Below, piece by piece: positions 27,579 to 37,996 of a stretch of 64,000 nucleotides of DNA; positions within the stretch are counted from its first letter, which is position 1, and each line of letters opens with the position of its first letter. A program made the position numbers and the translations under genes. Under the pieces are notes generated by a model, which had not been told where the DNA came from, did no database searches, and worked only from the letters and a program-made list of their open reading frames with translations. The stretch is from Phytobacter palmae (lineage in GTDB: Bacteria; Pseudomonadota; Gammaproteobacteria; Enterobacterales; Enterobacteriaceae): assembly GCA_900112785.1 (NCBI GenBank), contig FONB01000004.1, forward strand, positions 1 through 64,000, given 5' to 3'.

Positions 27579-28247
27579 ATGGAAATGGTTTTTTTACCCT
27601 CATTGCCCAGAGAAAAAATGATGAGTTCGGGCATTGAGTCGCTGACGGATGTCGAGCTACTGGCGCTATTTTTACGCACCGGCACGCAGGGGAAATCAGT
27701 GATGACGCTTTCCCGCGACTTGCTTGAGCACTTCGGTTCACTCTACGGGTTGCTCTCGGCAGATTACAAAGATTTTGCCACCGTTAACGGTATTGGGTTG
27801 GCGAAATATGCGCAATTAAAAGGCATTGCTGAACTTGCGCGGCGTTATTACAGCGTACGGCTACTGGAAGAAACATCGTTGCTAAGCCCGGAACTAACCC
27901 GGGAATTTCTGCAAAGCCAGCTGACAGGCGAAGAGCGCGAGATCTTTATGGCGATCTTTCTCGACAATCAAAATCGGGTGTTAAAGCATTGCCGTCTTTT
28001 TTCAGGCACTATTAATCAGGTGGAAGTGCATCCGCGCGAGATTGTACGAGAGGCGATTAAAGTGAATGCCGCCGCTGTGATCCTTGCGCATAATCATCCT
28101 TCGGGTAGCGCTGAACCCAGCAAAGCGGATAGAATCATCACCGAAAAGGTGGTGAAGTGCTGTCAGTTTATGGATATTCGTGTGCTCGATCATCTGGTGA
28201 TAGGCCGTGGAGAGTACGTTTCGTTCGCTGAACGGGGCTGGATTTAG
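27579..28247 (+). CDS. radC: RadC/YicR-family JAMM-like protein
   Basis: This 222-residue protein has an N-terminal helix-hairpin-helix region ([17 protein letters not shown]) and a C-terminal JAB1/MPN metalloprotease-like domain with the metal motif HNHPSG near residue 170 and a conserved EVHPREI segment. The original link to DNA repair in E. coli was disproved and the true function is unknown. The ribosome binding site GGAGG lies before ATG 27579. It is divergent from coaBC. Confidence 0.93.
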   Translation: MEMVFLPSLPREKMMSSGIESLTDVELLALFLRTGTQGKSVMTLSRDLLEHFGSLYGLLSADYKDFATVNGIGLAKYAQLKGIAELARRYYSVRLLEETSLLSPELTREFLQSQLTGEEREIFMAIFLDNQNRVLKHCRLFSGTINQVEVHPREIVREAIKVNAAAVILAHNHPSGSAEPSKADRIITEKVVKCCQFMDIRVLDHLVIGRGEYVSFAERGWI

Positions 28248-28289
28248 ACCTCTTTGGGCGATCCATCGGGATCTTTGTCTGTTCGGGAC

Positions 28290-28318
28290 TTGAGCACATC
28301 GCCGACTCAGCGTATACT
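28290..28318 (+). promoter_or_regulatory. Sigma-70 promoter of rpmB-rpmG
   Basis: TTGAGC and TATACT separated by exactly 17 bases lie about 145 bases before rpmB. The G+C-containing start region and the long leader that follows fit a ribosomal-protein operon. Confidence 0.75.
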
Positions 28319-28380
28319 ACGCCACCTTTGAGAATCTCGGGTTTGGCAATTGGGCCTGGCTACACGAGTTCGCTTAGAAC

Positions 28381-28408
28381 CGTCAGACCAGGCTGTGAAA
28401 GCCTGACG
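28381..28408 (+). promoter_or_regulatory. Leader hairpin upstream of rpmB
   Basis: CGTCAGACCAGGCT...AGCCTGACG can fold into a stem with a small bulge in the rpmB leader, about 55 bases before the start codon. A role in autogenous control is possible but not shown by sequence. Confidence 0.4.
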
Positions 28409-28441
28409 AGGCGCCAATACCCCATACGAAGCTCGAGCTAA

Positions 28442-28699
<258 letters not shown>

Positions 28700-28716
28700 G
28701 TACTTAGAGGAAATAA

Positions 28717-28887
<171 letters not shown>

Positions 28888-28906
28888 TTTGCGCTTTATT
28901 TGTACG

Positions 28907-28932
28907 AAAACCTCGCTCCGGCGGGGTTTTTT
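28907..28932 (+). terminator. Terminator of rpmB-rpmG
   Basis: AAAACCTCGC-TCCG-GCGGGGTTTTTT is a strong intrinsic terminator 20 bases after the rpmG stop. Confidence 0.9.
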
Positions 28933-28934
28933 GC

Positions 28935-29058
28935 ATTTTGCCCTTCGTCGTTTAGCCGCAGGCGCGTCAGCTGCGTGCGCTCAACCTGGCCACTTACGCA
29001 GGTAAGCAACCGGGATTCATCTCTTGCCGCCTTCCTGTGACTCAAATTACATTGGGGA
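28935..29058. repeat. Divergent ERIC element before mutM
   Basis: The stretch GCGCTCAACCTGGCCACTTACGCAGGTAAG and the later CTTGCCGCCTTCCTG follow the ERIC consensus in order, with changes in the core. The element fills the gap between the rpmG terminator and mutM. mutM expression may run through it. Confidence 0.6.
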
Positions 29059-29075
29059 AATAAGGAGAAATAGCC

Positions 29076-29885
29076 ATGCCAGAATTACCCGAGGTAGAAA
29101 CCAGCCGCCGCGGCATTGAACCGCATCTGGTCGGCGCCAAAATTCTTCATGCCATTGTCCGTAACGGACGCCTTCGGTGGCCTGTCTCGGATGAAATTCA
29201 TCGCCTGAGTGACAAACCGGTTCTCAGCGTGCAGCGCCGTGCCAAATACCTGCTGCTGGAGTTGCCGGACGGCTGGATAATCATCCATCTGGGGATGTCC
29301 GGCAGCCTGCGTATCCTCACCGAAGAGCTCCCGGCGGAAAAGCACGACCATGTAGACCTGGTGATGAGTAACGGTAAAGTGCTGCGCTATACCGATCCAC
29401 GACGATTTGGGGCCTGGCTGTGGACGAAAGAGCTGGAAGGGCACAATGTTCTGGCGCATCTGGGGCCGGAACCGCTAAGCGAGGCGTTTAACGCCGATTA
29501 CCTGCAACAGAAATGCGCGAAAAAGAAAACCGCCATCAAACCATGGCTGATGGATAACAAGCTGGTGGTAGGGGTGGGAAACATCTATGCCAGCGAGTCG
29601 TTGTTTGCCGCCGGGATCCATCCTGACAGGCTGGCCTCGTCGCTGTCACACGAGGAGTGTGAGCTACTGGTGCGGGTGATAAAAGCGGTACTGCTGCGTT
29701 CGATTGAGCAGGGCGGCACCACGCTGAAAGACTTTCTGCAAAGCGACGGCAAGCCCGGGTATTTTGCGCAGGAGTTGCAGGTCTATGGACGTAAAGGTGA
29801 ACCATGTCGGGTATGTGGTACGCCGATTATCGCGTCGAAGCATGCGCAGCGCGCGACCTTTTATTGTCGTCAGTGCCAGAAATAG
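29076..29885 (+). CDS. mutM: Formamidopyrimidine-DNA glycosylase
   Basis: This 269-residue DNA repair enzyme removes 8-oxoguanine and formamidopyrimidines. The N-terminus [14 protein letters not shown] provides the catalytic Pro2 and Glu3, Lys57 lies in the RAKYLL region, and the C-terminal zinc finger is CxxC-N16-CxxC (CRVCG...CRQCQ). It has a helix-two-turn-helix before the finger. An AAGGAG site precedes the ATG. Confidence 0.97.
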   Translation: MPELPEVETSRRGIEPHLVGAKILHAIVRNGRLRWPVSDEIHRLSDKPVLSVQRRAKYLLLELPDGWIIIHLGMSGSLRILTEELPAEKHDHVDLVMSNGKVLRYTDPRRFGAWLWTKELEGHNVLAHLGPEPLSEAFNADYLQQKCAKKKTAIKPWLMDNKLVVGVGNIYASESLFAAGIHPDRLASSLSHEECELLVRVIKAVLLRSIEQGGTTLKDFLQSDGKPGYFAQELQVYGRKGEPCRVCGTPIIASKHAQRATFYCRQCQK

Positions 29886-29901
29886 CCGCTTTCTTTTGTT
29901 G

Positions 29902-29930
29902 CCCGGATGAGATTTCTGCTGTCATCCGGG
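29902..29930. repeat. REP-like palindrome between mutM and coaD
   Basis: CCCGGATGA...TCATCCGGG forms an inverted repeat in the gap between the convergent mutM and coaD genes, and is the likely transcript end on both strands. Confidence 0.65.
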
Positions 29931-29942
29931 GCTACCAGAGGA

Positions 29943-30425
<483 letters not shown>

Positions 30426-31196
30426 TTACGCTTTCTCGCTGTAACCGTGGTTCAGCGCCCACAGTTCGGTGTATTTATTGAAAGTATACTGCGCATTGAC
30501 CACCGCGAGCAGCCAGCCTTGTTTGCCATCCAGTACGCCACCGCGCAACAGCAGCGTTTTCAGAAACGCCCCCAGAGTATGGGTGAAAATACCCGTCAGC
30601 GAAGCCTTTTTGCCCTTCTGATGACGTTCCTGCGCCCAGGCCGTGGCGTAATTCAGTTGCTTGCGCTGAAAGCTGGCGAAATCACGGCAGGTCAAATGTA
30701 GCAGGTCGCCTTTTAGCTCGATAACGGCTGCGCCATGGCTGTCCAGTGATTCATGTACGAGGCTGGCGTTGTACTGGTAGCGCTCCCGGGGATAGAGCCG
30801 CGTCACCCGGTCAGGGTACCAGCCACTGTGACGCATAAAACGTCCAAGGAAAAAGTTACGGCGGGCGATGCTGTAAACCGCATTCGGCTGCGGAGCATCA
30901 AGCACCGCGCGAATAGATTGCGCCAGCTCCGGTGTGACCCGTTCATCGGTGTCAATCATCAAGATATAGTCACCGCTGGCAAAGCCCTGTGCCTTCTGGC
31001 GCTGAATACCATAGCCCTGCCAGTCGGTATCGGTGAAGACTTTTGCGCCCGCCGCACGCGCTACATCTGATGTTGCATCCTGGCTACCGGAATCCAGCAG
31101 GATAATTTCATCGGCCCATGCGACTGATGCTAAGCAATCTGGCAGCAGATCTGCCGCGTTTTTGGCGATCATGACCACCGACAGGCGTTGAGGCAT
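30426..31196 (-). CDS. waaE: LPS core beta-1,4-glucosyltransferase WaaE (GT2)
   Basis: This 256-residue family 2 glycosyltransferase ([13 protein letters not shown] start, DTDE metal motif at about residue 92) matches Klebsiella and Serratia WaaE, which adds glucose to heptose I of the inner core. E. coli K-12 lacks this enzyme activity in its core. It lies between waaA (one-base overlap) and coaD. It is cytoplasmic or membrane-associated. Confidence 0.9.
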   Translation of the reverse strand: MPQRLSVVMIAKNAADLLPDCLASVAWADEIILLDSGSQDATSDVARAAGAKVFTDTDWQGYGIQRQKAQGFASGDYILMIDTDERVTPELAQSIRAVLDAPQPNAVYSIARRNFFLGRFMRHSGWYPDRVTRLYPRERYQYNASLVHESLDSHGAAVIELKGDLLHLTCRDFASFQRKQLNYATAWAQERHQKGKKASLTGIFTHTLGAFLKTLLLRGGVLDGKQGWLLAVVNAQYTFNKYTELWALNHGYSEKA

Positions 31197-32470
31197 TAAT
31201 GGCTCCGCTGAGGCAAATACGGTTGCAGGAGTTGCAGCAGACGCGTCAGCGCGCCCTGGTTCTGATGCAGGACTTCAACGGCGTGGCGACCACACCACAG
31301 CCGGTAATCTTCATCGGTCAGCAAGGTCGAGACCTCTTTAACCAGCGAGTCGGCATCGGTAACGGTAATCAGGCCGTCAGCCGCCTGCAGACGTGCGCAG
31401 ATATCTTTGAAGTTGAATGTGTGTGGCCCCATAAGCACAGGAATGGCATGTGCCGCCGGTTCCAGCGGGTTGTGACCGCCGCGCTCAACCAGACTACCGC
31501 CGACAAAGGCCATATCAGCAATACCGTAAAGCAGCATTAACTCGCCCATGGTATCGCCAATGACGACCTGAGTACTGCCAGAGGGAATTTCACCGGAGCT
31601 TCTCATGATGAAACTAAAGCCGCCTTTGCGCACCATCTCGCGCGCATCCGGGAAGCGTTCAGGATGACGTGGCACCAGGATCAGCAGTAAATCAGGAAAG
31701 GTCTCCAGCAACTTACGATGCGCCTGCAGAATAATTGTCTCTTCGCCGTCGTGGGTGCTGGTAGCAATCCACACTTTACGGCGAGGCGCCCACTGGCGTC
31801 GCAGTGTCACGGCCCTGGCGGCTAATTCCGGGGTGACGGAAATATCAAATTTCAGGCTGCCGGTGACGGCAAGCTGGCCTCGTTTCAGACCTAACTGCAA
31901 AAAACGATCGCCATCTTCCTGAGTTTGCGCAGCAATCAGGGTGATTTTACTGAGCAGACGGCGCATAAATCGGCCCAGCTTGCCGTAGCCTTTGGCCGAA
32001 CGCTCCGACAGGCGCGCATTGGCGATCACCAGCGGAATTTTGCGACGGTTCAGCGCGGCAATCATATTTGGCCACAGTTCGGTTTCCATGACGATCACCA
32101 GTTTCGGGCGGACCGTATCGAGAAAACGACCCATCGCGCAGGGCAGATCGTAAGGCAGATAGACGTGATGGACATCTTTGCCAAAGGCAGACATTACACG
32201 CTCTGAGCCCGTAGGCGTCATGGTGGTGACGGTAATGGGGAGCGTGGGATAGCGGTGGCGCAAGGCGCGTACCAGCGGAATGGCCGCCAGCGTTTCGCCA
32301 ACGGAGACGGAATGCAGCAAAATACCGTCCGGCTTCACTTTATTACGGCAAAAACCATAGCGTTCAGCCCAGCGTTTACGGTAAGCCGGGGCCTTGCGGC
32401 TGCGAAGTAAAAGCCGCAGCCACACCAGAGGCTGAATTAAGTAGAGCAGGATGGTATACAACAATTCCAA
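31196..32470 (-). CDS. waaA: Kdo transferase WaaA
   Basis: This 424-residue GT30 enzyme attaches two Kdo residues to lipid IVA. It has an N-terminal membrane-anchoring helix, the catalytic Glu region [13 protein letters not shown] and the nucleotide-binding [14 protein letters not shown]. Alignment with E. coli WaaA puts the start at 32470, where the codon is TTG preceded by a GGATAA sequence. The frame can be read from another TTG at 32503; no ATG lies in the conserved position. The essential gene thus uses a rare start codon here. Confidence 0.93.
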   Translation of the reverse strand: MELLYTILLYLIQPLVWLRLLLRSRKAPAYRKRWAERYGFCRNKVKPDGILLHSVSVGETLAAIPLVRALRHRYPTLPITVTTMTPTGSERVMSAFGKDVHHVYLPYDLPCAMGRFLDTVRPKLVIVMETELWPNMIAALNRRKIPLVIANARLSERSAKGYGKLGRFMRRLLSKITLIAAQTQEDGDRFLQLGLKRGQLAVTGSLKFDISVTPELAARAVTLRRQWAPRRKVWIATSTHDGEETIILQAHRKLLETFPDLLLILVPRHPERFPDAREMVRKGGFSFIMRSSGEIPSGSTQVVIGDTMGELMLLYGIADMAFVGGSLVERGGHNPLEPAAHAIPVLMGPHTFNFKDICARLQAADGLITVTDADSLVKEVSTLLTDEDYRLWCGRHAVEVLHQNQGALTRLLQLLQPYLPQRSH

Positions 32471-32585
32471 GCGATTATCCGTTTTTTGAGTTTCGGCGGG
32501 CAAATTCTAAGCATTTAGCCCGCTTAAAGCTATCTCTTTGGCGCATTGATACTGAACCAGCGTCATAGCGGGAATGCAGCATACG

Positions 32586-33575
32586 CTATGCAACATCGCG
32601 GTATTTTTTAATCCGGAAATAACGGCGTCCCAGACGCCAGCGTAAACGCAATGAACTCGCATTGGTCCAAATCAGCCGCCAGATTCCGCGATCGAAAAAC
32701 TCACTGATGATAATACGTTTTTTCGCTTCATCTTTCATTTCATCAAACGTATGAATAATGCCAAGCCCCTCTTTGGCTATTTGCCAGCGGCAGGCGGAGA
32801 TGTTACGCGCTTTGTCCGGGTAACGCTTATTGATGGCGTCCAGCATCTCCAGAATTTTCATGTAATGGCGCGCTGAGCGCATCAGCGTATCGTCATTGTC
32901 CGGCTTGTGCGACACCGATTCGGAGTGAATGTAGTAGTCATAAAAGGATTCACTGGTGTACTGCACCCGCTCCGCTGCCAGCAGAACCTCCGTGGTCCAG
33001 GGAATATCCTGATGGCGTAACCCCGGTTCGAAATGAAAATTATGTTCGGTAATAAATTCCCGACGATAGATATTCAGCCAGGTGACATGGAGAAATTTGC
33101 GCGAGTCGAGCGCGGTTTTCAGCCAGACATGGCCTGGTAATACCGGTGTGGAAGATAAGCGCTCAGGCGGGAAAATAGGGTGGCTTTCACGTTTCTTTTC
33201 GTAAACATAGCGGCCATTACAGGTGGCAACATCAAGATTGCCCTTTTCCGCCATCTCCAGCAGTGTGCGGAACATTCCAGGATAGAGCTTATCGTCAATG
33301 TCGGGGAAGGCCAGGTATTTGCCTTTCGCAATGGCAAGGCCGGAATTTCGCGCGACGGAAACGCCCTGGTTTTCCTGTTGAATCAGCGTGACGTTTTGCA
33401 TTCTGTCGCGCCAGGCATCGATTACGGCCAGGCTGTCATCGGTCGAACCGTCATTTACCAGGATCAGTTCATAGCTATCAAGTTGTTGTTGTTCAATGCA
33501 TTCAAAAAACTGCGCGAGAAATTTCCCGCCGTTATACACCGCGACCACGATGCTCAGTAAAGGGTTTTGACTCAT
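32586..33575 (-). CDS. GT2 glycosyltransferase, WaaH/YibD-like (LPS core)
   Basis: This 329-residue protein opens with the GT-A signature LLSIVVAVYNGG. It has the NDGSTDDS motif and a DIDD metal site at about residue 100. It follows E. coli WaaH/YibD along its length, including a QDIPWTTE segment and the Arg-rich C-terminus. WaaH adds a uronic acid to heptose III under low phosphate, and the Klebsiella relative WabO has a similar role. Here it lies inside the core cluster between waaA and wabH, not beside tdh as in E. coli. The acceptor is inferred. Confidence 0.75.
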   Translation of the reverse strand: MSQNPLLSIVVAVYNGGKFLAQFFECIEQQQLDSYELILVNDGSTDDSLAVIDAWRDRMQNVTLIQQENQGVSVARNSGLAIAKGKYLAFPDIDDKLYPGMFRTLLEMAEKGNLDVATCNGRYVYEKKRESHPIFPPERLSSTPVLPGHVWLKTALDSRKFLHVTWLNIYRREFITEHNFHFEPGLRHQDIPWTTEVLLAAERVQYTSESFYDYYIHSESVSHKPDNDDTLMRSARHYMKILEMLDAINKRYPDKARNISACRWQIAKEGLGIIHTFDEMKDEAKKRIIISEFFDRGIWRLIWTNASSLRLRWRLGRRYFRIKKYRDVA

Positions 33576-33602
33576 AAAAGATCCGGTATCGGTAAGCGCC
33601 AG

Positions 33603-34703
33603 TTATTCTTTGCCTAACTGGCGATATTGCTGACAGATTGTCTCCACGCTGAATTTTTCCAGCGCAGCCTGCTCAATAATCGGTGGATTAGTGTAAATGC
33701 TTTGCATCGCCTGAGCCAGCGCAGGGCTATTGAGGTCTGCAAGCCCTTGCGCCAGCGGGCCCGTCAGGATCTCCGGGATGCCGCCAGGACAGCGGGTGCT
33801 GGCTACGGGAGTACCCAGAATCAGCGCTTCAATGACCACATTGCCCAGCCCTTCGCTATCGGAGCTGAGTACCAGCATCCGTGCCTGTTTCATCCATGAA
33901 TGTGGGTTGCTCTGAAAGCCTTTAAACAGTACGCGGTCGGCAACGCCCAGTTTTTCAGCCAGCGCGCGTAAACGTTGTTCCTGCTCTGGTTTGCCCTGGC
34001 CGAGCAACACTAACGGTGCGGTGATGTTACTGAGCGCATAGGCTTCAATCAGGCGGTCCTGGCGTTTTCCAGGATGCAGACGCCCGACGTGAATAATGTA
34101 ATCCTGCCCGGCCATTTCGAAGGGGACTTCGGCGCTTGCGCGGATCGCGGCAATATCAAATGGGTTATAGATGGTTTTCAACTGTGCAGGCTGGATGGCG
34201 AATTGTTCGACCAGGTCCTGCCCGACGGCGCTCGAGACGCTGACGATATTGCGTCCCTGGTAAACGCGTTTAATTTTCTGCTGTTTCAGCCAGCGGTCAA
34301 AGCCTGTCCGGTGGCCGAGATAAGAAGTTGAAAACACACCATGCAGACAAAACCACAGGTTGTGCGAGCGCAGCGTTTTACTGCGCGACACAATGCGATC
34401 GGTCTTATGCAGGTTAGATAACACCAGATCGAAACGGCCAGACCGCTCGGCGTCAACGACCGCATCGTCAAGCTGGCGCGCACGACGAGAAATCTCCGTC
34501 AGCTTACGCCAGGGCTTACGGCATTTATCGGCGATAACCCGGTAATCCAGCCCTTCAGGCAGAGGATATTCGCAGACGTCGCGCAGTGAGAAGAGTGATA
34601 CCTCATCGCCCTGACGCAAAAAAGTCTCTGCAAGCGTCAAAACGACTTTCTCGGCGCCGCCGCCCGGTAATCCATCAATGATAAACAGTATGCGCATGGT
34701 CAT
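33603..34703 (-). CDS. wabH: LPS core N-acetylglucosaminyltransferase WabH (GT4)
   Basis: This 366-residue GT-B enzyme has the N-terminal IIDGLPGGGAEKVV glycine loop and the C-terminal EX7E motif (SDSEGLGNVVIEA). It closely resembles Klebsiella WabH, which adds GlcNAc to the GalA placed by WabG. It overlaps wabG by four bases (ATGA), so the two are coupled. The WabN deacetylase encoded divergently nearby would act on its product. Confidence 0.85.
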   Translation of the reverse strand: MTMRILFIIDGLPGGGAEKVVLTLAETFLRQGDEVSLFSLRDVCEYPLPEGLDYRVIADKCRKPWRKLTEISRRARQLDDAVVDAERSGRFDLVLSNLHKTDRIVSRSKTLRSHNLWFCLHGVFSTSYLGHRTGFDRWLKQQKIKRVYQGRNIVSVSSAVGQDLVEQFAIQPAQLKTIYNPFDIAAIRASAEVPFEMAGQDYIIHVGRLHPGKRQDRLIEAYALSNITAPLVLLGQGKPEQEQRLRALAEKLGVADRVLFKGFQSNPHSWMKQARMLVLSSDSEGLGNVVIEALILGTPVASTRCPGGIPEILTGPLAQGLADLNSPALAQAMQSIYTNPPIIEQAALEKFSVETICQQYRQLGKE

Positions 34704-35827
34704 TTCACCAGCTTCTGGTAAAGGGCAAGTAATTGCGTCGACAGACGCTCGGCGGTGCAGGACAAAATGCGTTCCCGGGCATGCTGCCCTTCACTGGAAC
34801 CTGACGCGCGTGCGGGGAGCGCCATAACGGCATCCTGCAATGCGGGAATATCCAGCGCATCGCATACGTAGCCATTCTGCCCCTGCACAATGAACTCCTG
34901 GCCGCCGCAGCCGGTCGTAGTGATAACCGGTAAACCGCAGGCCATTGCTTCCAGAATGACATTAGGGAACGGATCGTAAAGGGTTGGCAGTAGCAGGCCA
35001 TCCGCCATTTGGTAGAACGGTAGCGTTTCTGTTTGCATGCCGAAGAAATGCACCTGGCTGGCACAATTCAGCGATACCGCCAGAGATTCGTAGCGACGCT
35101 GATCTTTATCCTTACCCACGACGAAAAGGTGGCGATCCGTGGGGGCGATAGCGCGAATGGCGGCATCGAGTCCCTTACGCTCAAAGCCCGAACCGACATA
35201 AACAAGGCAGGTTGCCTGTAGAGGAATCCCGTGCTGTTGGCGCAGAGTCGTTAAGGTTTCTTCATCCGGCGGCATGAAACGCTGATTATCGATGGCGTTG
35301 TAAATCACGTGGATTTTATCTGCCGGCAGGCCGAAATCCGCAATGATCTCCTGTTTTATCATCTCAGCGTTGCAAATGACGCCGCGCAAATGGTCATGCT
35401 GATACATCTCGCGTTCAGCATTCATGACATAGCGGTGATAGCGATCAGCGAACAGCAAGGCTTGTTTCCAGCCCGGAAGAATACGCGCGCGTTGCTCGAG
35501 CCAGCGGCGGTGCACGCCATCGCCAGCGCGATACAAATCGCAGCCAGGGATGCGCTCATGGCTTTGCACAAGGTCAAACTGTTTGCTTTTCCAGAGTGCT
35601 CTTGCGGCATTGGCGAATCCGCGTTCGCGGCTGATGCGCCCCCATTTACTGGGATTACAGATATGAATGTGCCAGTCCGGCTTTACCGGTCCCTGCCACT
35701 CACGGGTGATGACATTCAGTTCGAGATTGCTGCTATCAAGCGCTTCCAGCGCGCGGGAGACAAAACGTTCCGCGCCGCCATCGGGGCGGTATTTCTGTCT
35801 TACCAGCGCCAGGCGAAATTTACTCAT
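34700..35827 (-). CDS. wabG: LPS core galacturonosyltransferase WabG (GT4)
   Basis: This 375-residue GT-B glycosyltransferase matches Klebsiella WabG very closely at the N-terminus (RLALVRQKYRPDGGAERFVS) and carries an EX7E motif in YDPFPNVILEAMACG. WabG transfers galacturonic acid to heptose II; in Klebsiella its loss weakens the outer membrane and capsule attachment. It differs clearly from E. coli WaaG. It overlaps waaQ by four bases (ATGA). Confidence 0.88.
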   Translation of the reverse strand: MSKFRLALVRQKYRPDGGAERFVSRALEALDSSNLELNVITREWQGPVKPDWHIHICNPSKWGRISRERGFANAARALWKSKQFDLVQSHERIPGCDLYRAGDGVHRRWLEQRARILPGWKQALLFADRYHRYVMNAEREMYQHDHLRGVICNAEMIKQEIIADFGLPADKIHVIYNAIDNQRFMPPDEETLTTLRQQHGIPLQATCLVYVGSGFERKGLDAAIRAIAPTDRHLFVVGKDKDQRRYESLAVSLNCASQVHFFGMQTETLPFYQMADGLLLPTLYDPFPNVILEAMACGLPVITTTGCGGQEFIVQGQNGYVCDALDIPALQDAVMALPARASGSSEGQHARERILSCTAERLSTQLLALYQKLVK

Positions 35828-36900
35828 GCTAAAACCCTTCTTGCCGCGGCGATAACGTCTTCCTCAGGAATTAAATCCAGGTAGCGTTCATCTGTGCGGG
35901 TATCAATCGCATCAGGATCGGGAAGCGGGCCATAGTCCCCTGCCCAAATGACTTCACCCTGAGCCTGCCAGGGACGCCAGAAAGTCAGTTTAGAGGGGCC
36001 AAACAAGGCAACCAGCGGCGTATTCAGCGCGGCGGCCATATGCATCGGTACGGAATCGACACCAATAAACAGGCGGGCATGGTCAATCAGCGCACCGAGC
36101 TGGCGTAACGTTAGTTTTCCTGCCAGCGAGACCAGACGCGCATCCTGGCAGCCTGCGATAATAGTATCGACCATCTGCTTCTCTTTGGCGTCCGGGCCAG
36201 AGGTGAGGACGACGGTGTACCCGTCAGCCGAGAGTGCGTTAATCACCGCGCTCATGCGATCCTCTCGCCAGCATTTAAAGAACCAGCGTGAGGTGGGTTG
36301 TACCACGATGTAGCCACCGGTTAGCTCTTCTGGCAATAACGCTTTGCAGGTTTGCCAGTCCGCTTCGCTATAGCCCATTTTTGCCGGGGCAGTTTGTACC
36401 TCTATACCCAGCGGCGCCAGAATAGAGAGATTTTGCTGGACCGTATGCAGGCTATTATGGGCCTGAGTGGAGGCCAGGTCCGTATGGCAAAAACGCCAAA
36501 AGGGGTGGCGGCGTTTCGGGAAATCAAAACCGATACGGCGAGGTGCGCCGGTAAAGCGAGTGACGATGGCGCTGCGCCACTGATCGGCCAGATTAAGTAC
36601 CAGATCGTAGTGTTGCTTGCGTAAGGTCCGTAGCAGCCCCCACTCCATGGCGATCAGATGTCGCTGTCCCTGTTTTTTCCATTTCCGGTCAATGCCGTAA
36701 ATGCGATGGATATCGGTGTTGGCAGCGAGCATATCCCGCGTCTCTTCATACAGCAAAACGTCGATTTTGGCGTCAGGATAGCGCTGGCGAAGTGTCTGAA
36801 TAACGGGCGTAATCAGCAGCATATCGCCATGGTGGCGTAGCTTTATCACTAAAATGCGCGCAGGCATTTTGCTGTTGAAAGGGCGGGTTTCTGGCGTCAT
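35824..36900 (-). CDS. waaQ: Heptosyltransferase III WaaQ (GT9)
   Basis: This 358-residue ADP-heptose transferase adds heptose III to heptose II of the inner core. The N-terminus has the GT9 start RILVIKLRHHGDMLL; the C-terminal nucleotide-binding segment is FIGVDSVPMHMAAA. It heads the minus-strand run waaQ-wabG-wabH, divergent from wabN across 110 bases. No clear RfaH ops element (GGCGGTAG) is visible in this gap. Confidence 0.92.
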   Translation of the reverse strand: MTPETRPFNSKMPARILVIKLRHHGDMLLITPVIQTLRQRYPDAKIDVLLYEETRDMLAANTDIHRIYGIDRKWKKQGQRHLIAMEWGLLRTLRKQHYDLVLNLADQWRSAIVTRFTGAPRRIGFDFPKRRHPFWRFCHTDLASTQAHNSLHTVQQNLSILAPLGIEVQTAPAKMGYSEADWQTCKALLPEELTGGYIVVQPTSRWFFKCWREDRMSAVINALSADGYTVVLTSGPDAKEKQMVDTIIAGCQDARLVSLAGKLTLRQLGALIDHARLFIGVDSVPMHMAAALNTPLVALFGPSKLTFWRPWQAQGEVIWAGDYGPLPDPDAIDTRTDERYLDLIPEEDVIAAARRVLA

Positions 36901-37010
36901 ACGGTCTTCTTAATCCGATTACAAGCCTCTGATTCTAGGTTATCAGATGCATTGAGAGAAGCGTTGTATTGCTCTACCATGGCCGGATAACTAAGCCTGA
37001 GGACAAAGAC

Positions 37011-37973
37011 GTGCAGAAACCGGCATTTCTTATCACGATCGATACAGAGGGTGACAACCTCTGGCAAAAAAATGACAGTATCACCACGGAAAATGCGAAA
37101 TATTTGCCGCGTTTTCAGGCTGTGTGTGAAAAATATGGTTTCAAACCGGTCTACCTTACTAATTACGAAATGGCCGTCGATCCATTTTTTATTGAGTTCG
37201 GTCAGGACGTGATTGCCCGAGGCACGGCAGAAATCGGTATGCATTTACATGCCTGGAATAGCCCGCCGGAGACGCCGCTGACTGATAACGACTGGCGCTA
37301 TAAACCCTACCTTATTGAATATTCAGATGCGCTGATGCGGGAAAAGGTCGATTTTATGACCAAACTCCTGCAGGACACCTTCCAGACCAAAATGCGCAGC
37401 CATCGCGCCGGTCGCTGGGCCTTTGATGAACGTTATGCGCGTCTGCTGGTCGAATATGGCTACGAGGTGGACTGCTCCGTCACGCCTAAAGTGAACTGGA
37501 AAACTGCCAAAGGGGCACCGCAGGGGAGCGGGGGAACGGATTATCGTCATTTCCCGCTGCAGGCCTATTTTCTCGATGAGAACGACATCAGTAAGCCCGG
37601 CAACTCGCCGTTGCTTGAGGTGCCAATGAGCATTCAGTTCAAACATTCGGCGCTGATGAACAGCATTAAACAAGGCTATGACAAACTGCGTGGTAAATTG
37701 CGTTCGCCTTCTGTCCATTGGCTACGCCCGATGGGCGGCAACGTTGATACCATGCAGCGTGTTGTCGAGCAGACGCTGGCGCAGGGCAACGATTACGTTG
37801 AGTACATGCTGCACTCGTCTGAATATATGCCGGGCGGGAGCCCGACATTTAAGAATGAACAGGATATCGAACGCCTGTACGATGACCTGGAGTCCTTCTT
37901 TACATGGCTGCAGCCGCGCGTTCAGGGAATGACCCTGGCGGACTATTATCAGCAAAAAATTGTACAGCGCTAA
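37011..37973 (+). CDS. wabN: LPS core GlcNAc deacetylase WabN-like
   Basis: This 320-residue polysaccharide deacetylase-like protein begins FLITIDTEGDN, where the Asp pair marks the metal site, followed by an EIGMHLHAW metal-histidine motif and a RAGRWAFDERY segment. It fits Klebsiella WabN, which removes the acetyl group from core GlcNAc to leave glucosamine. The best start is GTG 37011 with GAGGA seven bases upstream; the frame opens at TTG 36969. It is divergent from waaQ and followed by a GT9 gene. Confidence 0.82.
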   Translation: MQKPAFLITIDTEGDNLWQKNDSITTENAKYLPRFQAVCEKYGFKPVYLTNYEMAVDPFFIEFGQDVIARGTAEIGMHLHAWNSPPETPLTDNDWRYKPYLIEYSDALMREKVDFMTKLLQDTFQTKMRSHRAGRWAFDERYARLLVEYGYEVDCSVTPKVNWKTAKGAPQGSGGTDYRHFPLQAYFLDENDISKPGNSPLLEVPMSIQFKHSALMNSIKQGYDKLRGKLRSPSVHWLRPMGGNVDTMQRVVEQTLAQGNDYVEYMLHSSEYMPGGSPTFKNEQDIERLYDDLESFFTWLQPRVQGMTLADYYQQKIVQR

Positions 37974-37996
37974 ACAGATAAATTGAGTTGGTAACG

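Noticed and set aside
36901-37010. RfaH ops (JUMPstart) element upstream of waaQ
   Set aside because: Only a GGTAG fragment is present; the full GGCGGTAG-type motif is missing.
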